Below, in pieces: positions 1 to 12,602 of a stretch of 64,000 bases of DNA. This stretch comes from Zhengitettix transpicula. Lineage: Eukaryota > Arthropoda > Insecta > Orthoptera > Tetrigidae. Where the stretch lies: assembly GCA_037074705.1 (NCBI GenBank), contig CM073592.1:29856629-29920628 (forward strand). The letters are read 5' to 3'. How positions within the stretch are numbered: the stretch's first letter is position 1; every line of letters starts with the position of its first letter. Made by a program: the position numbers and the translations under genes. The notes under the pieces are model-generated. The model worked only from the letters and a program-made list of their open reading frames with translations. It did not search any database and was not told where the DNA came from.

Positions 1-3000
1 CGTGAATCTCCAGTGAAATATTTTCCAGAAAACAACGTTTCGGCGATTTTCATCAACGCCGTCCTCAGGTATACTGAAGTCATCTGATAAAAACATGTGT
101 TCCGGCGGTTGATAAACTGAGGATAATAGCGTAATACCTTGTTAATATTCAATTAAACTGTTTACCAAGAACGAGTCACGTCTTCACATAGATGTGAAGA
201 ACAACTGCAGTCATTCACGTTGTGGAGTATATGACAATTATGAAAAGGCAGTTTGGAGGAGAAATAAATTATTTGCTTAATGAGGAGGATGCATCGATGC
301 ACTACAACGCATATATAAATTTTATGTACAACACCATCATGAGTAAGACGACGTTGAATATTACGTCACTCGGGTTTCGATATTAAATGTCGATAGACAA
401 TAATTAATATTCAATCGTCACCTAAAACTCGCTAATAAATTCCAAAATATTCTTACTGTATTTTCTAATCCCACGTATTAATTGAAAAAGAGCAGAGCAG
501 GAATTTTGACGAAATAAAAGAACTAATTTAAATCAGTTAAACATTTTTATAACCGCCATTTTTAATATACAACATTATATGTACACTACTATCCTTTTAT
601 TTAACGTATTTTTTTTAACTATTTATATTAATGAAATGTCTCAAGACGGGAAACGTGAGTCAAATAAAGAATTGCGTCGTCTCTTGTATAATGAATCTCC
701 GAATGAGCCTTTCATTGTCTACTTTGCGGGTGTGATTATGATCCACGTCCGTTTCTTTAGCACGTCTTAAGGAATAAATATCGTAATTCGACCCTCCCTA
801 CTTATTAGTAACAACCCTCTTTTTTAAAGGGCGGTGTTTCGCTGTCGACTCATAAAAAGGCGCGAATGGATGGTCTCATTTGCATATTACCTGTGCGAAA
901 TTCCAATGAAGAAAATTGCGAATGCCAGTAGATAAACTGTGCTACAGCTTGTATTACTTAATTTGTTTACCACTTAATTTAATTTAACTGCGATGTATTG
1001 AAATAAATATACAGTTATTACTTAAATTTTACCGCATTTTATTTTAGTGTTACTCAACGTTGAATCGACGTAACGACGAACTTTTTGTATCTGTTGTGCA
1101 TCATCTAAAAGGTGTCATTGATTGAGTTCGCCACAAATGATATGATATTTTACGCAAAATGATTAAAGTTCAGGATTTTTATATTGATGAACTGCCAAGG
1201 AGTCATTGACATAGAACACGTTGAACAAGTCGCGGATTTGAATTAAGAAATTTCTGCACTTCTTTGAAGGACAGTTTAGATCCTCTTTAATAAAATACTT
1301 TGCTGGTATTTTACGATTATAATCTTGTACTATTAAAATGACGACTTATTTTCTTCTTCATGTGCGCCGGGAATCTAAGTAAGATTTGCTACTGGAAACC
1401 CCGGAGAATGAAAATTGAAGATTAATATACTTATAATTTATTTAATTACTGTTATATTATCTTTAATGTTGCTTCAAATTATATATTTATTTTTAAAGTA
1501 TAATTTTTGTTTTTTAAAGTTAATGATTATAATATTATATTATTTTCTTGTATTCCTACATTATGATGTATCCTATTTCCTCGACCTAGGACTAATGGAT
1601 TGAATAATAAACCTAAATCTATAGAATTCCTGTAGTTAAAGAGTCTTGGTCTATTATACAGTTTCACCTTCTTTCTTGACGACGACATAGTACTCATAAA
1701 AATTGTATTATTAACTGTATTTTGCGACACAAATATAGTTTTTGTAAATAAGCCACTCTATTATTTTCGTGTCGGTGAGCTTGTTCAATAAATAGTTTCC
1801 GAGTCGTCAGGTAAAGTTTTCTCCTCTGCACTTGACGTAGATAGAAATAAAATACTCTACTAACGTTTAAAAATACCAATATATTAATAAGAGGTTTAGT
1901 TAAACTAAAAAACGAAGTAGTTTTAGAGGAGTTTAGACTTACGTAAACAGCACCTATAGCAATAGTTGCCAAAGATGATGAGGCAGATTGAGGGAGAGGA
2001 GGAAGTGCGAAATAAAGACACAAGACATCAAGGTCTAACGCAGTCAAGATCTTGACGCTCACTGAAGCTGTTTGGTTGCGCACGGAGAGGTGGAATAACC
2101 TTAAGGGTAGGACACTTAAGTGAACCTCCTTTGTATCTACCGCGCACAATCGTTTGAAATGTCGGGCCTGCGTTTATTTTTTCACCCTCAAGTGTTCTAA
2201 TGTGCAGGAATACTGAATATCTTGATGAGAGACCAACCAACAATAGCAACATACGTGTAGCAGTAGAATTAATGACATCGGATATTAACGAAAATGTTCT
2301 ATCGTGACGCATTGACGGAAACGATCACGATTTTTTCGACTTTAACTTAAATTAAATATAGGAACGTTGAGCACAAGATTCGCATATTACGACGTTTTAA
2401 GTACAGACGAGACCAGTATTTTATTGCGAAGAAAACGTACTGCCCAAGAAGACTGCCCTTTTTTTTATATATAAGGTATAGTAGGCCTTAATGTGAATAG
2501 AACGAGGTATTTTGTGACGACTTTGGAATTGTAAATAGAATATCTTGAATAAACTTTTAGGTCTATAAATTTTTTAAGAAACGCTTTTTAGTTGGTAAAT
2601 AAAAAATTAAAGCTTTTCTTATGTAGAAATTATATTTTAATCATAATATATCAACGTAAGTGATTTACTTGCAGGTTCCATGTCAGAGCAGTGGAAACAT
2701 GGGACTGGAAATGATGAACGAGTTCGCCGAACGACAAGCGACCATTTTATTGCTGAAACTTCGACACGATTTTCGTTGTGGAAGGCCATATTCTTGGCAC
2801 GAAACCGAGAGGAAACCTATCTTCACCACCGTCAATATTTCTTAGCAACACACAAGGTCGCGGTAAAGGTTTTCAAGCCAAAAATTTTAATTTAGGTCGG
2901 CTAAAATTCCGTTTAATAAACTGTGATGCATTTTATGGTCCAGTAAAAGGAAAAGTGGTTATTTGTGAATCATCGAACATGGACTGTCCCAATTAATGGT

Positions 3001-4020
3001 TAATATAGGTTTTGATTAAAGTGTTTATTTATAGGAGTCTCCTAGGAGAGTTATGTAGTAGTATACTGTCGTAAAGTAAACGGTTAACACTATACGATCA
3101 CACATTCTCTTCAGAAATCCACAGAAAATTTGCCATGAGGCAAAAATCAAATTTCTTAAAACTTAAGACTATATATAAGCTCAATTTTAATCTAAACTGA
3201 ATACTAGCCAGTGAAAACTGCTGAAAAAAGGCCTAGTTATGTACACCGTTGAAGGTGTGAAGGGCAAGGCAGTGTTGGAACGGATCTTAGTGACGTTTGA
3301 TGACGTCATCGCATATTGTGCCTTTTCTGGAGCCGTTCCTCCTTTACTTATATATAAAGATAGCTACAACCCTTTTCCATATATTGAAATTAACCTTCGC
3401 ACACCTTCTCCAGGCTGTGCTGTGGTAGATCGCGATAATAAATAAATTGACGTAACAGTTGTACTGCGGAGGTGTAACGTTGCGAAGGGTAACGTTAACG
3501 GGGAAATAAATGTTCGTGGCTTGCTACATAAAGCCTCGCCTCGCAGATGCTCGTGATAACACCTCAGTCGGGGAGCGCGTTTAATTTAATATATACAAAC
3601 GTAAACACACCGCGTAATCTTCCTATCTGTCCAATGAGGACGTGACGTACAGCAGCCTCCTCTATACGTAGAGCACAGCAATTAATATAAGGTCCATTAC
3701 ATGCAATCTACAGGATATTTCAGTTCAAAAGTTGCTCAAAGCATCAACGCAAACAATTTCTTGTGTTCTTTTGCCAAAATATTCAGTAAATTCGACATCG
3801 TTTTACTTAAAATATACCAAATTGAAAATATGTACGATAAGCAGCTCCAATTATTTTTAGAATATTAATATTTTGTAGACTGAAGATTGAGAACCAAACT
3901 TGACGCGGTAGTTCAAAAATAAATTATTTTCCTGTGTCGAAACAGGGAAAACTTGGTTATTCATCATATACATTCAAAAAATATTTGATGCAAATTAATT
4001 ATTACTTTTGCTTTGAAGAT
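1..4020. other. AT-rich non-coding stretch, no recognisable gene
   Basis: Only short open frames of 61-151 codons occur, several overlapping in different frames (for example three between 2660 and 2996), which is what chance gives. None looks like a known protein. Two short regulatory-like words stand out: an octamer ATTTGCAT at 878-885 and a palindromic CRE-like TGATGACGTCATC near 3299-3311. I see no splice-bounded exon or RNA gene that I can support. Confidence 0.6.
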
Positions 4021-4232
4021 ATGACGGTGAAGATTTGGCTCCAGAGCCACTGAAACGAGAGCAAGACAATCGTCTTAAGTGACACATTCCAGATGCACGT
4101 TGGTCAGTGTGACGACTCTTCTTCAGTCTTGCCCCCGGTTTCTTTGACCATCGTAATCACAAACATCCATGGCCGTGCCGGGATTCGAACCTGCGTTGCG
4201 AGTTAATATCGCTGACCACTGCAACACAGCAG
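4021..4232 (-). repeat. tRNA-derived SINE, copy 1
   Basis: On the minus strand the region begins with a tRNA-like head at about 4232-4165. It holds an A-box-like AGTGGTCAGCG and, about 30 bases on, a B-box GGTTCGAATCC (plus-strand GGATTCGAACC at 4181-4191). The sequence then runs on into a non-tRNA body, ending near a GGCTCTGGAGCC motif around 4040. A real tRNA would close with an acceptor stem just after the B box; this one does not, so a Pol III SINE is the better reading. No clean poly(A) tail or target duplication was identified, which suggests an old copy. A weaker relative lies at 9880-10065. Confidence 0.6.
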
Positions 4233-4354
4233 GTTTGCCTTTAAAAATATACTCTCAATGAAAAAGTAAGATTACAAAGTTATAAATTCCTTTCAGTATC
4301 CAATTATCAGTCTATTATTAATATTAAGTGATAAATCGTTATTTATACTTTAAT

Positions 4355-4665
4355 AACCGGGTACCTGAGGGCCATCCACGTTTCGGCTTTTCCCCTTTAA
4401 TAGCCTCGAAAGATAGACAGGGGGGAGAATGGCAGGCAATAATAAATAACAAGCGCCCACTTGAGCCATCGGAAGGACGTGGGACAAGTACCATGAGCCC
4501 GACCTACCTCACTAAGGTTTTCTAGGGTTTGTCCAGCATCACTTTTAGGCGCTAGCCGGGGTTGGATTCTTAAAACTACAGCCCTTGAGACCCTAGTTAA
4601 GCCTTGCTATGCCCTTCCGCATTCAGCCCCTTCGTATGCTGTTATATGGGAGAGAGAACCACTTC
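4355..4665. repeat. Family C retroposon, rearranged copy with inverted halves
   Basis: The left part (about 4355-4415) matches the 3' end of family C in minus orientation: CCATCCACG, then CCCCTTTAATAGC. The right part (about 4455-4665) matches the middle of the same family in plus orientation: GGACGTGGGACAAGTACC, TTCTAGGGTTT, then CCCTTCCGCATTCAGCCCC. The two parts meet close to the same point of the consensus. This is the arrangement expected of 5' inversion by twin priming, although two independent old fragments remain possible. The copy is diverged and neither tail nor target duplication is clear. Confidence 0.6.
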
Positions 4666-4669
4666 GAAG

Positions 4670-5488
4670 ACCCTTAAGTAGGCACTCAAAGAAAAATACA
4701 GTTAAGTAGCCTTTTCAGTTTTACTGTAGGAAAATACTTTGCAGTGATTCGGAACTTAGTTATTATTCCATCATACGAAATTAACCCGCGCAGCTATTCT
4801 CTTGACATATGTAAGTTCACAATTAAACGAAAAACCTCTAGTTACACTATGACAGTTCGAACACTGTTCCAATGCTGAATGCTGCTTGAAAACCTTCCAC
4901 AGACCCTGTTATTAAAATATTTATATTTGTGTTTGTGGCCTATCGTGAAGAAATATCGATGGAATCTCAGTATCGACGAATAGCATTTTTTAAGATTCTC
5001 TTTTACATTCTCATCACGTAAACTGTGTACCGATGCCATTCGTATCATTTCCCAATGCTGCCAGCTGGAGACATTTCCAATTTCTTCGTCTGAAACAATA
5101 CTCGTATATAATAGGGCGACGGATGCATCTGGCAACTACGCCATGGCCGCGCAACCGTATTATTAAACCGTACGTTACGTGATTTGTTGCAATTTTTGTG
5201 AAAAATGCCCGTAAAACCGCACTATTACATTCTCAACGGACTAAATATACGAGAGACAATTTATGTATATTTTTTTTATGAGTCCACGAATACAAAAGCT
5301 AACGAAATTTTGTTTCTCAATTTTACTATCGAGTCTCATACCACACGATTTGTGGATTACTTAGTAACATTATAAACGATCTGTACCGAAATATTATAAT
5401 GTTCATTACATGCAGACTTGTCTTTATCAATCAAGCGACAAGAATTATAAAAATAAATAGTGACAAAGTAGACGAATAACATTTTAAA
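4670..5488. other. Non-coding stretch, nothing recognised
   Basis: One 97-codon minus-strand frame (4842-5135) has no recognisable domain. I see no repeat shared with the rest of the window. Confidence 0.5.
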
Positions 5489-6266
5489 TCTATATATATA
5501 AAAATGAATTGCTGTTCGTTAGTCTCACTAAAACTCGAGAACGGCTGAACGGATTTATCTTATCTTAGTCTTGAAATGTTCGTGGAGGTCTAGGGAAGGT
5601 TTAAAAGGCGAGAAAAAATCGAATAATTTCTGGGAAAACCATAAAAACAGCCCTTTTCTATTTCCCATACAAACGTTTTCTAAATAAAATACAAATCTAC
5701 ACCAGTCGAGCAATTTTCACCAAATTTCGTACACGTGTTCTTTGCGACCAGGAAACAAACACTGTCGGGGTGAGACGCGTCTTCCACCCCCAGAAGCGGG
5801 GGTGGAAATATTTAAACATACTAAAACAGCCGATATTTGACTCGGATAAATATTTTTAGGGGTCAAAGATATTGATAGTGTTTCTACCAATGTTATCTGA
5901 ATACAATTTTCATCCCCTACGCCCTGTGAAAAGGACACCCTTCGGGTTTGGGGTGGAGATGCTTTACAGTAAAATAACGCGAATACAACCGAGATTGGAG
6001 TCAAATCAAAGGTTATGGAAGTCACTGTCTTTAGTTACGACATTCAAATTGGCATTTATACCTCAGATGCAGGGGTAGCGGGGTCCACATTTTGGAACAT
6101 GCAAACACGGCAGATATTTGCGTTGAAGAAATATTTTTCATAGTTAATTATAATGATTAGGGTTCGAGTACCGTTACATAAAAATTGCGCAAAAGCAGCC
6201 GAAATTGAAGTCATATCGGGGGTTATAGATAAATGACATCTCGGGCAACGCCGGTCACCCAGCTAG
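5489..6266 (+). mobile_element. Non-autonomous Helitron-like element, family A copy 1
   Basis: The 778-bp element starts TCTATATATATAAAAATG and ends CACCCAGCTAG. It is flanked by A at 5488 and T at 6267, with no target duplication. TC at the 5' end, CTAG at the 3' end and insertion between A and T are the classical Helitron signature. A short imperfect inverted repeat (GCCGGG/CCCAGC, intact in other copies) lies against the 3' end, although a textbook Helitron hairpin sits about 10 bases further in. No Rep/helicase frame is present, so it would need an enzyme supplied in trans. A 102-codon minus-strand frame (5717-6025) recurs in copy 2 but lies inside the repeat and is probably not a gene. 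Confidence 0.75.
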
Positions 6267-8265
6267 TTACCTATAAAAATATTCCTTGTAAATTATATCA
6301 CAGTCGGACGATTAACGTGTCATTATGAAGAAATTTAATGTTCATATATTCCTCAATTACGTTCCTATTTTGGAATGGACACGGAATTACCGATTCGGAA
6401 AGTTCTCGGCCTGAAACAGGCATAGCGTTAGAAGGCACGAACGATGATTGATAGATCGAGGATTGCTTCTCAGATGTTTCTGTAATTGTTATAAACAGGA
6501 TAATAAACCACGTATAGGATAAAGTAAATATTAGAGGAGTCACAAAATACTCTGTTGTAAGATTTAACTCCTATGGAAATAACACAGAATTTTAGATGAA
6601 TTATAAACGAATCTTAACCGTCGTTTTCAACGATAAGGACGAGAAAACTGAATTTTCCAGAATGGACGCGCTTTGATTGAGAAGAATAATCGTAGAAATT
6701 CACATAGCAGCGTTGAAGATGTCAGAACATTCTGAGATTACAAAAATTTCGATACGTCATGTCCAAAAACGACTACATTAACATTTTGATATGACAAAGA
6801 CGTAATTAGTGTTGACGCAACGTTGATTACACCCCTAAAGTCGAAGAAACAGTTCAAACAGAGCGTCGAAGCGGGTTGAAGTGCTCCGAAGATGGCGGAA
6901 AAAGTCACGGCCACTTTGGTTTAGGTTCTTCAATTTTGTGGTCCTCATAGACATAAAAATCTTACACAAATGTTGAGAAAATTAAATATTTATTATACAA
7001 AATTATGCAAAATAGACGATTAATGCATGAAGTAACAACTTATAGTTCAGGATTAATTGGAATTCCTCTTGTGGATGATTCTATTGAATGAAAATAATTT
7101 CTCACGAACAATTTAAAAGTTCAATAAACAATTTATAACGTTGTTGCACCTTCTTTGGTCCAATTATTCTCCTGAATAAAACTAAAATTGGTGTTAAAAA
7201 ATAGCTATGACGTTATAAAAACAACACGGTTGTTTCAACTGGATTAGTTTTCTATTTTCCGTGTCTGTCCCCCTCCCCCCCCCCAACCCCAACCCCAACC
7301 GCCCTCGGCTCAATGTTGAAATATTGCGATTCGTTTGTGGAAAACGTATGGGCTCAATGAACGAGAACAGATGTTCATATTACCAGGTAATTGAGTTATA
7401 CGTCATTTCTCTAGGTAATCCATCTATTCCGAACACGAAACCTTCCGTATGCTTCGAAAAGAATAAAGCGATAAGTCATAAGTATTAATTAGAATCAATT
7501 TACAAACGTGCTACAAAAACAAATAAAAAGTGATTACACGAGCGAGATATTTAAATGAGTATAAGAACGAAAATAAAAAATTGAAATTGTGGCAGTTCCC
7601 CCCGACAAAATTAACAGTTTGAAGAAGAAATCGGAAAAAAGGACGAGGGAATGTTTATAAAAGCACGGGGCAAGTGTACCTTGACCGTAGTAGAACTTTT
7701 ATGCGGAAAATAACTTTTTAATAGAAATGAAATAAATTACTGATTCTGTGATTTCCAAACTGGAAATCCTGGAAATGCCCTGGAACAAGAAACCAATAAA
7801 TTGTTGAAATAAATTACGATGATCGACATCAAACATGCACATGTTCAATGAAAATTATTATTATTTTATATTGAAAAAATATAATACTTGTTTCTGAGAA
7901 TTGAATTTCCAGTTCGTCATATTGATATAATAAAACACGTTATATACTGGAAACAGAATGTATTTCGTGGAGGAAATGTGAAGTATTTAGGAAGAATATA
8001 GAAGAAAGAAAATCTTGTATTTTTTGAATGTAAAAAAATCTGAACTTTCTATACCGTACAACACGTGGGAAATCATTAGTAGATGTTATTGTCGTGTTTG
8101 CCTAGATACGTTTAAGTTAAAGTGGTTTAAGAATAACAGAAGTATAAAAGGAAATATAAGCGAAGCAGAATAACCTAAATAGTCGGGTAGAGGAACTGAT
8201 TACAATAAAGAAATACGCCGAAGACAAAAAAAATTTGCAAGAGGAATTATTAACTCAATGTCTAA
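6267..8265. other. Non-coding stretch with a C-rich tract
   Basis: No gene was recognised. A polypyrimidine run at 7267-7284 is followed by about three CCCCAA units to 7300, a simple repeat. The rest is AT-rich and unique within this window. Confidence 0.5.
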
Positions 8266-8370
8266 AATACTGAAAAAAAGAAATAGGAAGAAGAATTAAT
8301 AAACCGACGTTTCGAACAGTAACCAACGTAACGTGAACAACGAAAAGTTGTTTTCGTAATACTTCTTGAT

Positions 8371-8391
8371 ATATATATATATATATATATG
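8371..8391. repeat. (TA)n microsatellite
   Basis: About ten uninterrupted TA units inside the left arm of the foldback element. Confidence 0.85.
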
Positions 8392-9059
8392 TATGTATTT
8401 TTACAATTAAAAACGTTGGTTTCCAATTTATTATTGCCATATTTTTGTCATTGGCCTATTTTTTAAATTCATTTTTATCTGACTTGTATAAAAAATAATT
8501 AGTGAAAATTGACCATAACTCTTAATTTATTTAATATGAATACAAAGGTTGGAAGAAGAAAAAGTTAAAATTTATGAATTTCAACCATGACTTAACTAAA
8601 ATTTGACACAAAATTTAGATGTCAAATTAAGAAAAGCATCAAATAATTATAACTTAAAATTAAAATTTATCTGACTTACATTAAATAACATTAGTGAAAA
8701 TAGAATTGTGGCCAATTTTTACTAATTATTAACGATTTTATTTTTACGTCTGTTTATATCAGTTTTTTACCAATATCATACCAAATTTTTATATATTTAC
8801 GACAACGTATCGGTACTAGTTTGTAACTTCCTCAGGTCTGTCTTGCTTATTGATAACAAATTTATTTAGTACAATTTCTCCGCAGGAAAGACCCGAGGAA
8901 GGTACAAACACGTACCGAAACGTTGTTGTAAATAAATAAAAATATTTTCTGTCGTTGGACAAAAAAAACTGAATTATTTTACTAATTATATTTAATAAAA
9001 GTCAGATACATTAAAACTTTTAATTAAAAATCGCATATGATGAAAGATATAGGTCAAAG

Positions 9060-9064
<5 letters not shown>

Positions 9065-9099
<35 letters not shown>
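9065..9099. repeat. (TA)n microsatellite
   Basis: About seventeen uninterrupted TA units inside the right arm of the foldback element, mirroring the tract at 8371-8391. Confidence 0.9.
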
Positions 9100-9102
<3 letters not shown>

Positions 9103-9190
9103 GAAGGAATATAAAATTAGCTTTACCTTGGTTACTGCTCGGAACGTTGGTTTCTTAATTATTCTGGTTGTGTCTTTGTTTCTTTATAAA

Positions 9191-9879
9191 TCAAAACGTT
9201 GGTTTCATAATTCTTCTGGCTATATTTTTATCTTTGACCTGTGTCTATCGTCTTATCCGTTTCTCTGCCTGACTACATATTCTCCCTTTTCAACTTCTGT
9301 TGAAAAAAACTGTCTGTTGTATTCTGGATCTCTGGAATGTCTTTCGGACAATAAATCTGATAGAATGGTGTAGCGATAACTTTAAGGAAGGAGGAGTAAA
9401 TCGATGATAAGTCAGAGTCGGGCACTCAAGAGAGTGAAAGTTGCAAGGGTAATGGCCAAACTTTAAAAGAAACGGACAGTTTCCGATTCAATTTCATATC
9501 AATTCCGTAAGTCGTAGAGAAGCGGTGAAGGTGTTCTGTTACACTTGAGGAATTGAGATCGTAAATCTTGAAAAACTATCAACACGCACAGTTCTCACTT
9601 GAATTCACTTTAACGCTTTTTAACATTCCCTTTGGGGACACTGTCAATGAAGTTACGGTACAGAAGAGCTCGCACATTATTTATATGAATGTGTAGGACA
9701 GCGGTACTGTTACAGTGATTCATTCTCCGAATCAGTTAAACGGCCAGTGACGTTTACTAGGCAAATGAACTAAAATATAAATGAGTAAAATTGGAAGTAG
9801 AAATAATTATCAAAGATATATACATAATATTTATTACCCACAGAGAATATTAAGCAAACTGTAACACACGGTCTCTCTT
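9191..9879. other. Non-coding stretch, nothing recognised
   Basis: The 81-codon frame at 9128-9373 starts inside the foldback arm and has no known domain. The rest shows no repeat or gene signature. Confidence 0.5.
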
Positions 9880-10065
9880 TTACACTCTTGAGAGCCTTGG
9901 CGCACCAGACACAATCATCTTACTTGTGGACGTTTGGAGCGGCGTGTGGCTGTTGATCTCCTTTGGAATTAACCCGGGTTTTATCGGTTCAAATGTTAGC
10001 CAGGCCGGGATTAGAATCCGCGACCTCTGTCAATGATGCGAGGCGATGACACAGCAGATGTACAA
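9880..10065 (-). repeat. tRNA-derived SINE, diverged copy 2
   Basis: On the minus strand a head starting at CTGCTGTGTCATCGC is followed by GGATTCTAATCCCGGCC, a B-box-like block with the same spacing and the same following CCCGGC as copy 1. The body ends with GATTGTGTCTGG and a CAAGGCTCTCAAG motif resembling the end of copy 1. The B box is degenerate, so this is an old, inactive copy. Confidence 0.45.
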
Positions 10066-10887
10066 TAAGTAAACTACGCGTGCTTATATAAATAAAATCA
10101 AAAATTAAATAACGAAATAAAGAATGCCATTAATTTAAACACAGATGGAATAAAGTAGAAAATACATATAATATTAGAAACATAATTAAAGATAATTTAA
10201 TCGCAAAATTTAAATAATTGACCAGAAAACGATAACATTGGTTGATATAAACAAGAAATGACTAAAAGTATCATTTTAAAATATTTTTCTCATATATACA
10301 TCAGTAGATTAACACAAAAAATAAAACTGATTGTATACGCGGATTGAAATTCGAATTAAAATCAGACAATAAAATTAATAACATTAAATTTTCTAAATTT
10401 AAAAACAAAATTCCAATAGAAGATTAGACTAATGTGATCTATGAGTTCAGTGTTTTGGTTTCTTATATAGGCCATTTATTGACATATACATAGGATATAT
10501 AACCATAAAAATAACGACAAGGTCGATAGTAAAATAAGCAATTTGAATCTAAAATATGAAATTAATTATGATGCTGTAAAGATCTTAGAAAAATAACGGA
10601 ATAACCTCAAAAAGAAATTATCAACAAAAACTTGGATAAATGACAAGGGCAGGAATGAGCAGATATTGGAATTTCAGATTAAACAACTTAATTTTTTAAA
10701 CATGTTTATCTTTCTGAATTATTTGATTTAAGTTTCTCATTTTATTTTCGATATATATCGAAACGTAGAGTGATAAAATATTTCACTTACATGTGGTAAT
10801 TTATTCTAATTTAAACCGACTTACTAAAACATGATATTCCCGGTTCAATTTTCGATAAATTTTGAATTAAAATAACCACTAACCATG

Positions 10888-10926
<39 letters not shown>

Positions 10927-12330
10927 ATGATGTAATATATCAATTCTTCAGGAATAATGGAGATTGTATTTAAAATATTCATTACTAAAAATCTGTGGGA
11001 ACTTATTAAAACTATATTTTTGATGCACAGAGTAAAGTTACATTGGTAACCATAGGCAACAATTTATTAATTTTTTGATTGGTAATTAAATTATTTTTGT
11101 ATTAAATTGTTTATGCAATTGAAGGATTTTTAAATGAAAAATTGTTTCCATGGCCCCTTGCGGAAGATATTAAGTTTATCTCTTCCTTGCGCTATTCTGT
11201 CTATAATTGGCTTTCCAGGGTTTCTTTTTTTTTTTTAATTTAAGCAAAAGCCATGAAGAACTCATTATAGTGTCGTCTCGCATAGTTCTCAAATCTTCCC
11301 TCATTGTCTCTCTCTCTGTCGTGAGAAGTAAATGTGTCAGACCTTGTCAGTTTTCTCTTCTCTCGCGTCAAGAACCCACCAGTTAATGAATATTTGAATC
11401 TGTCTGAGAAAATGTTACGATGATATGAAACCAGGAAAGCAGAGATCGAAAATAAGGTCAAGCTTGCACTGTCTGAAAAGCTTTGAAGAAATAGGAGACA
11501 AGAATCATACTAGCCTTCAGAATTATATTTCCAATTATATATTAAAAAACGTATGAAGCATTAACGCAAATATTCATTTCTGAATAGAACTCACTTTTTC
11601 GAAAGACAAGGTTTAAAATTTTCGCTCGACTTACTGCCAGCAGAGTAAAGCCGTGAAGAACAAGTCGATAATTTGGTTTGAGGACGAGATTTTTACATCA
11701 CTATGTGGACTAGTGAAGCGGAATTAATAAACGGGAATTGATGAGAAAAGAAAGGGTAATTGGTATTTGGAGAGAAATGATTAAAATAGTTTCATATTTC
11801 ATTACTACTAATTTAAGATTTATATACATTAAGAAAAATTTATGTAGAACTGTTTCCATAGTGATATATCGATAAATACAAAAATTAACGGTTCTAATGA
11901 TTGTAGAACGAAGGTTTTTCAGGTGTAAATAATACATAAAATTATTCGTTTCGACGACTGTCCACGTCATCAACTTCTGGAGGAGTAAGTACTAAAGATG
12001 GCTTGATATGATCACTGAGTTAAAGAAAACTACTCATCGATCTTTCAAGACAAATCTAACGATGTCTATCAGGTTGAATGATATAATTGAAATTTCAGTA
12101 ATTTTAATTTAATTGTAATACTCCAACGGAAGCCAATAACGAATACCGGATGTATCGAAAAACGTATTTAAGTTCATGAAAAAATTTTCTGATCTCATAA
12201 ATCCAGTAGTTTCCACTGTAAAAATATTTCCAGTTTTATTTCTGTTTTTTTCGGGGGTCAAATATTCTAATGTTTCGTAAATACTCACTTTTTCCTTTGA
12301 GTTGTTTTACTTTTTTATCTTTATAAATCT
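10066..12330. other. Strongly AT-rich stretch, no gene recognised
   Basis: Apart from a microsatellite at 10892-10923 nothing stands out. The frames at 11240-11461 and 11710-11973 are short, overlap no recognisable domain, and are probably chance frames. Confidence 0.5.
10892..10923. repeat. (TA)n microsatellite
   Basis: Sixteen or so uninterrupted AT units. Confidence 0.9.
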
Positions 12331-12338
12331 TTCGGATC

Positions 12339-12602
12339 TTGTCGAGCGTGTTCCAGCGTCGCGACGGTTTACACTCCCTGCAGCGTCACATCGCTGCGGA
12401 CAGCGGCGCCCAACTGAATCCTGGAGCGACGCAGCATCGACGTCGTCAGACACGCGCAGGCGTCGGTCTACGACGGACGCAAACGCCACTCGCTAGACAA
12501 ATAATCTGCGACGAATCCTCACAGACAGACCTGCACTTTACCCCAGTCGGAAAAACTTGCCGACGACAATCTAAGCGTCGGTGCAAGGCACCATTGCATT
12601 AG
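12339..12602 (+). other. GC- and CpG-rich open segment, candidate exon
   Basis: This segment is far richer in G+C and CpG than its surroundings and stays open in more than one frame: 87 codons in one plus frame, and 60-64 in two others on either strand. In the 87-codon frame an AG at 12356-12357 (GTTCCAG) could be a splice acceptor; the reading then runs to a TAG at 12600. The peptide is Arg/Gln-rich with an ESSQTDLHF stretch and no domain I recognise. Multi-frame openness can come from base composition alone, since stop codons are AT-rich, so coding is only a possibility. A CpG-rich regulatory island is the main alternative. Confidence 0.2.

Larger units (their letters stand above)
8266..9190. 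repeat. Nested foldback (inverted-repeat) element
   Basis: The outer arms are 8266-8345, whose reverse complement contains GTTACTGTTCGAAACGTCGG, and about 9125-9190, which contains GTTACTGCTCGGAACGTTGG. Inside each arm lies a (TA)n tract (8371-8391 and 9065-9099). Further in are weaker matched blocks (TATCTGACTTG near 8477 against AAGTCAGATA near 9000). At the centre an imperfect palindrome has arms 8786-8842 and 8886-8945. The central arms each carry a CCYGAGGA ... stem ... GAAACG-like motif. The arrangement suits two oppositely oriented ends of one element, and Penelope-like termini are a candidate because Penelope coding remnants occur at 35.8 and 62.3 kb. No coding capacity is seen. Confidence 0.6.

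Noticed and set aside
1694..2149. 151-codon minus-strand open frame as a gene
   Set aside because: Overlapped by another frame (2028-2312) with no domain in either; composition looks random.
4165..4232. A tRNA gene on the minus strand
   Set aside because: A- and B-box-like blocks are present, but the acceptor stem cannot be closed and the sequence continues into a SINE body.
7267..7300. Telomere-like CCCCAA units
   Set aside because: Only about three units within a C-rich simple repeat; arthropod telomeres are normally TTAGG-based.
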